Below are positions 17,301 to 27,926 of a stretch of 64,000 nucleotides of DNA, piece after piece. This DNA comes from Odontesthes bonariensis. Its lineage: Eukaryota > Chordata > Actinopteri > Atheriniformes > Atherinopsidae. Under the pieces are notes generated by a model. That model had not been told where the DNA came from, ran no database searches, and worked only from the letters and a program-made list of their open reading frames with translations. Within the stretch, counting starts at the first letter, position 1. Each line of letters opens with the position of its first letter. Position numbers and translations under genes: made by a program. Location of the stretch: the NCBI RefSeq assembly GCF_027942865.1, contig NC_134515.1:28944449-29008448 (forward strand), written 5' to 3'.

Positions 17301-20300
17301 AGCATCAATGACATCTGTAATGTAGCGGGGGGTAAGGAGCGGCATTCGAACAAACTCGAGCATGTCTGGTAGATAGGGCTCTCTCTCTTTACGGTTGTGC
17401 TTGACCCAGTTTAATACGGCTTCAAACACAGGCTCCTCCGAGTCCACCTGCACACAGACAACGCATGCCGTGAGAAGACTTACAACCACGACAGTAACGC
17501 ATTGGACGAGCAGCTGCAGTTAAAAAAAAAAAAAAAAGAAAAGAAATGCATACGTTTTATCAGTGGCCAAAGTGGCTTGACTGTTTATGAACGATCTGGT
17601 CTCCAAAGAAGTTGGTACAGTCAGTAAAATGCAAATAAAATGAGGGAAATTAACATCAGCTCAGTAACACGACTGGATTCAAAGTTTTTTTTTCTCCCTC
17701 CTTCAGTCTTTCACGAGTACAAACAGGAAGTGGTTCACCACTCCGTGCAACTGTATGGGCCTGCAGTTGATCAATACTGTAAAACTTCTATCTTCTTGTC
17801 TTTTTTTTTACATCTACATTGGATATCATTGTTCTTCATATGAGAACAAGACATTTTACTCTTAAGCCCCGGTTAGGATGAGACCATTTATCAATTTATT
17901 TCTTATTATGTCCTGATATGTAAAACCTTAGGACTGAAAGATGATGTACTTTTATCACATGCCTGTAACGGGGATCACAAGACACACAAAGGGCAACAGT
18001 AGGCGCCAAGAACAGAGGTTGTGTTAAGACCCCCCCCCCCCCCCCCATCTAATATTCCCATCTTTTTCATTTACATTTTTGTTTCATTGCGATAAACATC
18101 CTCCAAGTTTCAATGACTTTGGCTAGTTTTCTGAGCGTTTCTGCGTAGATTTCTACACTCGTTGTCCACCCGTGGATAAATTTGTGGCCGATGTCGGCAG
18201 CTATCGCAGAACATTTTGTCATTTTATTTCATCAGCCATTGTTTAATCGAGTGGGAATTCCTGCTTTACTGAACCCGGTAATCCCTCTTGATCTCCTTGT
18301 TGTCACCTGCTTGCCTAATATGAGTGGCTGCAGGCTGACAGAACCTTATCTGCACCTACTTCTCCTTCCTACTCCACTGCATCCTCCCCTCTTTTTTTCC
18401 CCATCTCTTTTATTAGCACCGGCCAAATTGTCAGGCTTACTTAAAAAAAAAAAAAAAAAAAACTAAAAAAACTGCAGGCACTAAACTGCAGTGACCTTTT
18501 GCAACGCTGTGGTAAGTTATAGCCTAAGAAGGTGCGGGCTAATGCCTGCTAAACAGTTAAGATGTGTAATCGATGATAAGCTTCGAAAATCAGCTCATTA
18601 ATGCTCCAAAATGGACACAGGGGTCTCCTACATGCGATTTATTGACAGTGATGCTGAGAATTACATACAGTTATGATCCATCGCCCCCTTGTTGTATTTT
18701 GCAAAAATAACGGGCAGCTTTCAAAGTTTTTCTTCATCTTGGGGAAAGAAAAAGTCAATTATGGAAAATATTCTGTGAAGGCGACACCGGCATTGCTTTT
18801 CTTTTTGCATTCAACAGCGTGCCGAGGTTTTCTTTTCAACTTTGCACACCTTTTAGCGGTGCATCGACTTAACGATTTTTCTAACTGTAAAAACGCTGCG
18901 AACAAAAGGAACCGTTCAGTCTGCTTTCGGTGAAACAAGCTCTAAATTCGCCGAAAAAGAAAAAATCCTCAGGAGATGACAGAAGGGCAAATTATGCGTG
19001 ACTGCGTTTCACGTGTATAGTCTAGTTTTATTCTAAAAAAACAACAAAAATGACAGGAAGAACAATTTGACAGAATTGATGATCTATAAATCATCATGTG
19101 ATAATAACTGTGTTTTCACAAAGCCAGGCGTGTGGTTGGGAAACAGGAATTTCCTGAGCACAAAGGCAAACTTAAATAAGGTTCACTTCTCTGCAATTTC
19201 ATTGTCAGGCTGATCCACAAAACTGAGGGGAGTTTGGAAGTTTGGGGGAGGGATAGGGGTGGTGGTGGTGGGGGCTACATCCACTGAGATTACAGCAGGT
19301 TGGTACTTGCTGTTCCCTTTTTATGCTCAGGTGTTTGTCAGCCCAGAAGTGAGCTATGGAAGTCAAACTAAATTCAAGCTATTCATGAAAAGCTCATTTT
19401 TCTGCCAACTTCACATCAAGGCCAACAACAATAACACTGCAAGTGTTTATAATAGTCTTATTCAGCAGAAACTCATCACTAAAGGCCGCTTTCTGGTGTT
19501 TTAAACAGCAAAATTGGTTATTTGGAGTATTCAGAAGAAGCAGATTGAAAAGAATCCCCAGTTACATTTTCACACATTCATTTTCCCTACCTGGATTTCA
19601 TCGCATTTTATAAGCTTCTCAACTTCTGTCTGGCTCAGCAACATGAACTCCTCGTGCTGAACCACCTCGGAGAAATGCTTCTGGGAGAAGAGCTCGGCCG
19701 CCTGCATCAGGTCGAGGCAATTGTGCGTTTCAGCAAAGTCACGAATGCCCAGACAGTTGGAGGGATCGAGCTGGCTCTCCAAAAAATCACAACAGGCTCT
19801 CTTCACCCCTGAGGGAAAAAACGATTTGGGGAAAAAAAAAAAAAAAAAGGTCGTCTGTACACACTTGTCATTCAAATTCAGCCAAATCCTGATAAACAGG
19901 TCTTGAAAAGCAAATATTCGGGTCTCAGTTTGAAAGCGCCCTGGGCCATTTTGTTTGAAAAGTGGCACCTTATCAATAGCAGAGAGAACTTAGTATCGGT
20001 TTCATTGCTACAAATGATTAAAGTAAGGATCTAAAAAATGGACAATATTGCCAATTAATCTTTACTAGTATGGGCATGATTAATCAGACCTGCATGATCT
20101 GAAATAAAAGTCAAAGGTCAAAAATGCATGACTGGATTTGCAAATAAAAAATGTATTTAAGTTTTTCATATTTACCAACTATAATGAGAGGAGCTTCCAG
20201 CCTACAGAAGCTTGCAGTAGTGTGTGCTTCAGGTCGAACAGCACTGAGTGAATAACATAAAAAAAACCCTGGAGCTATGCTAACCGAATACCTGGTGATC

Positions 20301-22516
20301 GACCACTCAGATCAGTGATCACAAGAGTTTTACTCACAATTTTCAGGGTGCATGGCACTATGTATCTTTTTTTTCATCCAGGTGATGAATTAACTATTTG
20401 CATAACACTAAAAAAATTGTTTCCGAGACTTGTAGACACCTTCTGCCAACACTCATAAGGCCATCTAGCTCAAACCAGCAGTTTTCAAATGAAGGCATAG
20501 CGCGCATCCCAAAGGTTACCTTTGAGCTGCAGCAAACACGCTGCAGGGAGAAGTTCTTGTACATTTTCCACTGTGACAAGCACCGTCTCTGTGTAGACAA
20601 AGTCCAACAAGATCTCCATCGTTGATGCAGTGAGCCCCTGAATGTCAACAAAAGATTTCCCCTTTTCAGCAAGCTGTAGGGCCACAACAACAAAAACACA
20701 TGATTAGAAAGTTACTTGAAAGCCTTAAGTATTACCCTGCAGTACGTTGTGAAATCTACTGCTGCTTTAAGAATCAAAGTAAACCAAAAGAAAGAAGGAA
20801 AAAAAAACAGACAAAAAAAAAACTGTGTTTTTATGAGTATTCATCAACTTTTGCATTTTCCCTACTTAGCTGTTTTACAACCAGGAAAAAAAAATTGATT
20901 TTGGGGAGGTGAGGTGGGATCATTTGATCAACACGACAAGCTGAGTTGTAAAATTTTAAATGTGTGAAACAAACAAGAACTTAAAAAACTAAACCAACAC
21001 CATGCTTCACGGTGGACCTGGTGTCGCCGAGGTGGTGAGAATCATTGAGTTGGTGCCACACGCAGCATTTTCCTTGATGCCTTGGAAAAAATATTCTGTT
21101 CTAGTCCCTTGAGCTTGAGCCGGAACTGCCTACATTTCACCGGCGCTACACCTATTTCACACTACCTTACCCATGATGCATTGCGCGCACTAGCATAACA
21201 CACCAGCAACGCTCCACCGGTGCAGTCCTGCGTGCACATCAGATGCCTCGTCTGCTTACGATTATTTACTGGAATTTTACATACCGTCTCCAAAATATTC
21301 CAACATTAAAAAAAAATCTAATATTTCCGTACAAATTATGTCCGCCTGCGCTTAAAAAACAAGTCAGAACGTCAGCCTCATCAACTTCCAATTTGAAAAG
21401 ACATGTGGAGTTGAAGCATCCGTCCAGTGTGAAAAAATATATGCAAGTCCTTGACAATAAAAAAAAAGTCATGAGGAAAGGGCAAGACCCCCTGCCAACA
21501 GCCCCAAACGACCCAGATCACACTGCCTGCAGTCGTCAGGGGTGCGATTTCCCAGCAACAGTTTGACAGATTAATAATCGGACTATATTGTTAGAGAAGA
21601 AGTTATTCAGACAAATAAAACAAAAAATACAAACAGTTCTTTTCCTTTGTGCATACATCCGTTCCACGTGCATATTCATTTTGTGTGATAGGATTTAAGG
21701 TCTAGTATAATTGATTTCATTGCAAGGAGCAACACCATTATTTCTTCTCTTTTTCAAGTTCAGTCTTTCATTCTCACTTCTAATCTAAAAAAATTGAAAT
21801 GAACTGAACTTTGAGATGCAAAGCTAAAAGACCAACAACAGCACCAACACAGGCAGGAGCAGTCTACACCTCAGAGGCCCACATATTCCTGTGACTGCCC
21901 CCAAGTGGTGGAAAAATGCTATTGCATATACAAGTGTGTGCTTGAGCTGTGTGAAGCATCAAAGTGGTCAGGAAACCCCCCTTTGATTGTGAACAGGTGG
22001 ACTTAAGCACACTAAATATGTGACTTTTTGAATTTATTGGAAACACCGGATCTTGATTTAGGGACCACAAAAGAAAGGATGTACACACTGTTTTTCAGAT
22101 TTTACTGTTTAGAATTTAATAAAAATAATTTTTGTGTTCATTTCACTTTATTATTTCAAAAAATTCTGCGTGGGTCCTGACACTAAATCCTAAAACGTAA
22201 CAATTCAAAAAACAGGTTGTAATATAACGCAATAGGAAAAACAACAAGGAGGGTAAATAGCTTTGCAAGACACGATGTATCAAACACATAACTGTACGCA
22301 TTTTTCTGGAGGACGGACAGTGAACACCGTTACCTCACTGGTGAACATGGCACAAAAGTAGTCACTGCAGGCAGCCAAGACAATCCGGTGAGCTGGGAAA
22401 TCTGTGTTCTCCACCCTCAGGGTGATGTCGCAGAGTGTGTTACTCTTGCGGAGTGAGTTCATAGCATTGAGGATGGATTTGGCGTGGGAATTGGTCATGA
22501 TGTCTTTTGGAGCCAT
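14393..22516 (-). CDS. klhl12: Kelch-like protein 12, CUL3 E3 ligase adaptor, 564 aa
   Basis: The substrate adaptor of a CUL3-RING ubiquitin ligase; family knowledge links KLHL12 to SEC31 mono-ubiquitylation (large COPII coats) and to Dishevelled turnover. Eleven coding exons, in gene order: 22334-22516, 20520-20673, 19591-19808, 17298-17447, 17067-17181, 16874-16980, 16579-16774, 16329-16487, 15799-15897, 15535-15721, 14393-14519 (1695 nt). Every edge is GT/AG and the phases join. The protein starts MAPKDIMTN, has the BTB core ([21 protein letters not shown]) around residues 20-130, then BACK ([20 protein letters not shown]), then six Kelch blades from [11 protein letters not shown] to a final [11 protein letters not shown]. 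Identity to the human protein is very high by eye. Human KLHL12 has four more N-terminal residues before MAPK; the first ATG here matches that internal Met. It faces ptpn1 head to head. Confidence 0.97.
14520..15534 (-). other. klhl12: klhl12 last intron
   Basis: The intron joins the fifth-to-sixth Kelch blade exons at a split Gly codon (GG, then A). It has a short AT run near 15448-15460. No other gene or named repeat is visible. Confidence 0.8.
15898..16328 (-). other. klhl12: klhl12 intron with C run
   Basis: A short intron between two Kelch exons. It contains a C homopolymer at about 16199-16210 and no other recognisable element. Confidence 0.8.
17448..19590 (-). other. klhl12: klhl12 large intron
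   Basis: The intron separates the BACK exon (19591-19808) from the next exon. It holds a 17-base C run (18030-18046), an A run near 18441-18460 and generic AT-rich sequence. No coding block is recognised in it. Confidence 0.75.
18030..18046 (+). repeat. Poly-C homopolymer (17 nt)
   Basis: A 17-base uninterrupted C run inside a klhl12 intron. Confidence 0.95.
19809..20519 (-). other. klhl12: klhl12 intron between BTB and BACK exons
   Basis: AT-rich intron with no recognised repeat or coding block. The acceptor is CCCTCAG at 19809 onward; a Gly codon is split across the junction. Confidence 0.8.
20674..22333 (-). other. klhl12: klhl12 intron inside the BTB domain
   Basis: This intron interrupts the BTB domain after MFTSE. 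It carries the BED-finger relic (about 21240-21560) on the opposite strand and a CTCF-like motif at 21893-21911. The rest is AT-rich and unassigned. Confidence 0.75.
21240..21560 (+). mobile_element. BED-type zinc-finger fragment, probable hAT transposon relic
   Basis: The plus-strand frame contains [12 protein letters not shown], then [19 protein letters not shown], and VKKYMQVLD. The C...C...SNLKRHxxxxH pattern is that of BED zinc fingers found at the N-terminus of hAT-family transposases and ZBED proteins in fish. The first Cys of the finger is not clear, the frame lasts only about 100 codons and no catalytic domain follows, so this is a scrap inside a klhl12 intron. Confidence 0.5.
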
Positions 22517-23494
22517 GCTGCTCTGAGAATCCCTCAAGGATCTCAGACTACTGCAAGAATCTAAAAAGAAACAGAAAATCCCAGTCAGAAAGGTGCCGCA
22601 CGACACAACACTCCAAAACACAACACACCACTGTGATTCTTTACACACCTGCCATGAGAATGATTTTGTTTTGTCACACATAAGCGTATAAAGTGTGGAG
22701 CTCAAGCTATAAAGACAAAAGATTTGAAAATGTCGTGTTTATCTGTGGGAAAATCTGAGACAGTTTATGGACAATGAGTTCACTGAGAAAACAACTGTTA
22801 AAAAGTATTGTTAGCTGCAGTCTTTGCAGCTGTAAAATTATGCTACTGATGTTACTTGTACAGTCATTCAGAGAGCCAGGGAAACATTCAAAGAGAGTAC
22901 ATCTAAACACTTCTTCAGTATAGGTATGAAGTGCTGGGACTTGTCCAATATGTACAATTTGTGATAGTTTGACTGTATTTTCATTGACCATTCCCCACAA
23001 TATAGACATAATAATCTAAAAAAAAGAAAGAATAAAATTTCCTCTAAACTGATAACAAAACTATTTCAAACTTCAAACACGAAACGTTGCACTGTGGCAT
23101 TTGTAATGCAACTTACCGTTAAAAGATCTGAATACTTTTTCCACCACTGGGAGGCAATAACTATAGCTACACATGAGCTAACAGCAGCAGCCAACGACAG
23201 CTGACGGTTAACGCCAACGCCACACAACAACTTGAGAAAACACAGCGATATAAAGTGGGCTGGTGGCCAGACGAAGACAACACATGAAGCGACACACACA
23301 GAAGAACTTGGAAAAATTATGCATGGTACCTGTCGCAGCAGTAAGGCTGATTCAAAACGTCTAGCTAAGTTGCTTTGCTAGCTAACGTTAGTAGCACCAA
23401 AGTCCCTCGTCCCAGTTCTTGGTGTCAGTCACACTGTCTGAGGTACACACCACTCAGCTAAAGCTAATCCATCATGACCTCTGTCAGGTCATAC
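22517..23494 (-). other. klhl12: klhl12 5' UTR part and first intron
   Basis: A splice acceptor (TTTCTTTTTAG) lies about 46 bases upstream of the klhl12 ATG, so the 5' UTR continues in an upstream exon. A second possible donor (GACAG, then GTACCATG) lies near 23331. No other coding block is visible. Confidence 0.6.
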
Positions 23495-23640
23495 CTGGCG
23501 CTGCCTCCGTGAGAACACATACAAATGTCAAAATAACGTCATCCTAACTCCTGAAACGATCTTTATCCAGCGATACTATTCCGTTGACTAAACTGCAGCA
23601 GGTCACGGCAGCAGCAGCGATTCCTCAGATTGGACGTAAA
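23495..23640 (-). other. klhl12: Probable non-coding first exon of klhl12
   Basis: On the minus strand the sequence GCAGCGCCAG, then GTATGACC, forms a good donor at 23495. The preceding bases are locally GC-richer, as expected of a vertebrate first exon. The 5' edge is a guess. Confidence 0.4.
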
Positions 23641-25040
23641 CAGATCGCTACGTGAGTGTACGTGCGCGCTCCCTAAAAAGCAGGTGTCGTGCCGTCGTGC
23701 CAAGGTAGTGCTCCCTGATTAAAAAAAAAGTGTATCTCCTGCACGCACGAGGGCGCACTGAGTAGAGTTGAATCCACATTACTACGCTTCGATTTCACCC
23801 ACGTACGTAAACCGGAAAAATAACCAATTTAGATATTTTAATTATTTGTTTGAGGGTTGCTGTTCTATCAGTGAAGTTTCGCAAACTCACTCATAGCTCT
23901 TCGTACAAATGCACGTGTTAATTTCTCTTTAGCCTTTCCCCGCTTCCCATTTTTACTGGATATGAAATACACACGGACGCATAACTGTACAGTATTTTAT
24001 GAGTTTGGTCCACGTTTCCAATGCAAGCAAAAGCATACTCTTAGGTGCTGTTACTGCTACAATACTCCACCTCCTTAAAGGGAAATGTTTTAATTATTGT
24101 ACTGATAATGGCTAAATGCATTGCCTTTATATTATACAATTGACATGCTTTAATTTCCGTTTAGGATTTATATACGTGCCCTTTGGGATAAATCTTTATT
24201 TTTATTTTTTATTATTCAATTTGATTTATAGCATTTTTAAGGCACCAGAAAGCTGCACACGGTCACACTGGACACGAGTCTGCCCTATCTTCTCTTTATG
24301 AGCCCCAGTCCATGTTCGAACCTGAGGTGTTTTATTTTGCAAACACAGCAGATCATCCGTCATGACTAATAAACATGGACAGGTTTTATTTTTTTTCTAA
24401 TATTTTCTCTTCAAACGAGGCCATGGCATCTCTTCTATCTGACACACACAGTAATACTAAACTGAAAGCTTTAATGGCATATTTTCGCGTAGTAACGTGG
24501 AATGCCACTCGAGCGAGCGAGTGCGCGCTCCCGCGTGTACACTTCCTATTGGGGATAAGTACCTCGGCGCGACACCGGACGCGTTTCTTTCCAGAAACAA
24601 GATGACTCCTGCGCGCGCTCGTCTGCCGATCTTTGCTGCTGCTGCTGTTGCTGTAGGAATGGTAAAGTGACTCATTTGTACTAACAGAGATATTTTCCGG
24701 TTCTAACCAGGACTTAAAAATCCAGTTTCTTACTTAGTAAACCCACAGCAGTGTATCATCGCCCAATAACACATTCTGCTCTTCTTTTTTTCTTCTTTTT
24801 TTTTCTTTCCTCACCCACTCAAGGACGGCAGCTACGCCGCGTAGGAGGAGCTAGCGGTGTGTTTCCGCTAAGAGCAGGCCGAGACGGTAATCTATGCAGC
24901 CGTACTGAGAATTTACAGCGGCAGAGCAGTTTGCAGCTACTACAGGAAATTGTTTAACTACAATTTGTTTAATCACCGGGGGAGCTGTGGTTGTCCGTAT
25001 CGGGTGGGAAGAGGAAAGAGTGGCGGCTGGACTATAAGCA
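23641..25040. promoter_or_regulatory. Divergent promoter interval of klhl12 and ptpn1
   Basis: About 1.4 kb separates the two head-to-head genes. CpG-rich patches occur at 23640-23700 and 24500-24640, with an AT-rich centre (24100-24480). Bases 24820-25040 are the likely ptpn1 5' UTR. No TATA box was convincingly placed for either gene; promoter function is inferred from position and base composition. Confidence 0.5.
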
Positions 25041-27890
25041 ATGGAAGCCGAGTTTTCGGATATCGATGAAAACGGGAGCTGGAACGCCATTTATCAGGTA
25101 GGAACTCTCGGCAGATCAAGGTGGAAATGAACCACAGGGTGTGTATGTGTGGAGGGGGGGGTGGCTGTCACTTTTAGGCCAAATTGTAGCGAATTCACAA
25201 CGAGTTGGTGGCAACGATTATATACAGACGCTTCCGATCCACGAACGAGCTTCGCTTTCGATCAATCCCGTCCACGTTGTTGCTGCTCGGACCTATCCGA
25301 TGAATCATGTGTCTGTCCGGGTCTAAAGCCTGCAGCACGTCCCGACGCTGAGCTGTTCTCAATTGAATCGGTCTTATACAAAAAAAAGTATGTGTTCCTT
25401 CTGGTTTGACTTTAATGTTTTTTTCTATTTCCCTTCAATTGTAAACTGAGAGTCTCACTTTCTCCATTAATTACTGCTAACGGGTCATGCCTTTCTTTAA
25501 ATGCCTTTTTTTTGTGTGTGTGTTTATCCACTTGCACACGAGCGAGCCCGTTTGATATCAACGAGTGAGCATGACCTCACAGAGAGAGCCTTTAATACTG
25601 ATATCATTTTACTTTTTTTTGTTTGTTTGTTTGTTTGTTTCCGTCACAGGAGATTCGCCAGCAGTCATGTGAACTCCCATGCAAGGTCGCCAAATCGCCA
25701 GAAAACAAGACTCGGAACCGTTACAGAGATGTCAGCCCATGTAAGTCCCGGCTGTGAAAATTTTGAATGTAGATTCGTGACAGCTTGGACTCCCTGCGTG
25801 GTGCTCCACTCCAGAGGTTTGTTGGTTCTGTGATGTTGTGTTCTAACATCAGCCAGCCAGGACTTCTTCTGAAAAGGTTTTTAAAAAAACCAAACAAAAA
25901 AAAACTCTTTAGTTGCTGACTTTAGGAATAGGTTTGATTCCTTTAAGCTGTTAAAAGGGGAAAAAAAAGATATATTTTCTATTCCTGCTTAGTCATCCTT
26001 GCAGAAACACTTAATTCGGCCACTGTCGTGCCTTTTTCCATGTAAGAGTGATTGTAGGGCGCAGCTCAGTATTGAAGATGCATTATTTGATTTAAAAACA
26101 GACCAACAGCTGATCTTTGGTGGTTTCCTCTTTTTCACACTACATTAAATATGCAAATTGTTGCAGCTTGGGTTGCAAATGGTTGCCTTTTTAAACTTTT
26201 TTTAAATTTTTATAAATTCACGTTAAAGAAGATGTGAAACTATGGAAACCGAAACTTGTTCGCTACATTTTGACTCTAATATTCTTTAGGTGTCTCAATT
26301 TCTAATCGTCAGGGTTAAAAGTCAAACCCCGACGTCCTTCGCTCTGTTCTCAGCAGTTGTTTTAATCTTGAGAGTACTGTGTGGTTGTCCCTGGGGCGGG
26401 GATGTATTTAAAAATACATACATTTTCATGTTTCTTTTTTTTTTTTTTCTACTTCACAGTTGACCACAGCAGAATACGTCTGCAGCTGGGTACGAATGAC
26501 TACATTAATGCCAGCCTAATAACAGCAGAGGAGGCGCAGAGGAACTATATTCTCACTCAGGTAAGCTTGGGGGAAGATTCATGACGCTTCTCTGGATAAT
26601 ATTCGTAACTGCACAATTATGATGGAAGATAGAAGGTTTATAACGGTGTTAATATATGAGATAATGTGACAAAACCTTGTTTTAAGTCCCTTTCTGCAAT
26701 ATTTAGGCTACATAAAGATGTTTTATGTTTTTGATCTTCTATATATTGGTAACCAAAGTAGTTGACCGGAGTGTAATGAGTGTTCATATCAATATAACAT
26801 ATAATTAGAGGTATCTGTAATATTACAGAGCAAGTGAGGCAAGCAACATTTAGCTAAGCAAAGAAATGAATAAGTAAGCGTAAGGATGAGCAACTGTTAT
26901 CAGGACGCTGTGTAGGATTCCTTGCTGTAGCCACACGTGAGAAGTTTCAGGGCTGCAGTGCGTGCACGCAAACTAAGCTAGTGTGCTGTCTATTAATGAA
27001 TCTGACGCCTGATAGCACAGGCCACCCTGACAGAACTTGTAGATTGTTAGACAGGTGTGGTCCTCGTCTTTAGCTCACTGATGTGTAGCCATGTTACAGT
27101 AGGCTGCAAGGCATGTATGAAATGTTTTATTTCTGGTTTATAAATGCTAAATAGGGGACTTTAAAGTAATGGATGGTGTTTTATTTCCGTCTTTCCTACA
27201 AGCAGTGCTGTAATGTGCCACTTAACTCTAGTCCATGTGCATTTCAGGCCTCTTTTTAGTGCAGCGATGCAGCGTGGTTTATAATGAATTTAAACCCCCA
27301 AGTCATGCCCAAAACCTAAATGTAAATCCTCTCAGTACAACCTTACAGCTATTTTTTTATTTTTTTTATTATTATTAATTTTTTTTAAACATAATAAAAC
27401 ACCTTGGCTAAAACTATGTTCTTTTTATGCCCTGTAATACCGAAAATAAACACCTTAAATGTCATTCCCTTCAAGGGACCCCTTCAAAACACATGTGGCC
27501 ACTTCTGGGAGATGGTGTGGGAGCAGAGGACCCGCGGTGTAGTGATGCTGAACCGAATAATAGAGAAAGGATCTGTAAGCATTTCTTTCCTTCCCGTTAT
27601 TGTAACTTCTCAGTGTCGGACTGTGTCACCGTGCCCAGGAATCTCACTGTCTTTCCTTTTTCTTTTTTTTTGCGCTGTGCAACACACAACTTCATTTGGT
27701 TTTAGATCAAGTGTGCTCAATACTGGCCTGAAAGAGAGGAGAGAGATGCTATCTTTGAAGATGCCAACTTCAAGCTCACCTTTGTCTCAGAGGACATCAA
27801 ATCTTACTACACAGTCCGCCAGCTGGAGTTGGAAAATCTGTCTGTAAGTTGTTTCTCTCCTGAGTTTGTAAAAGGTGACATGGCTTCTGT

Positions 27891-27926
<36 letters not shown>

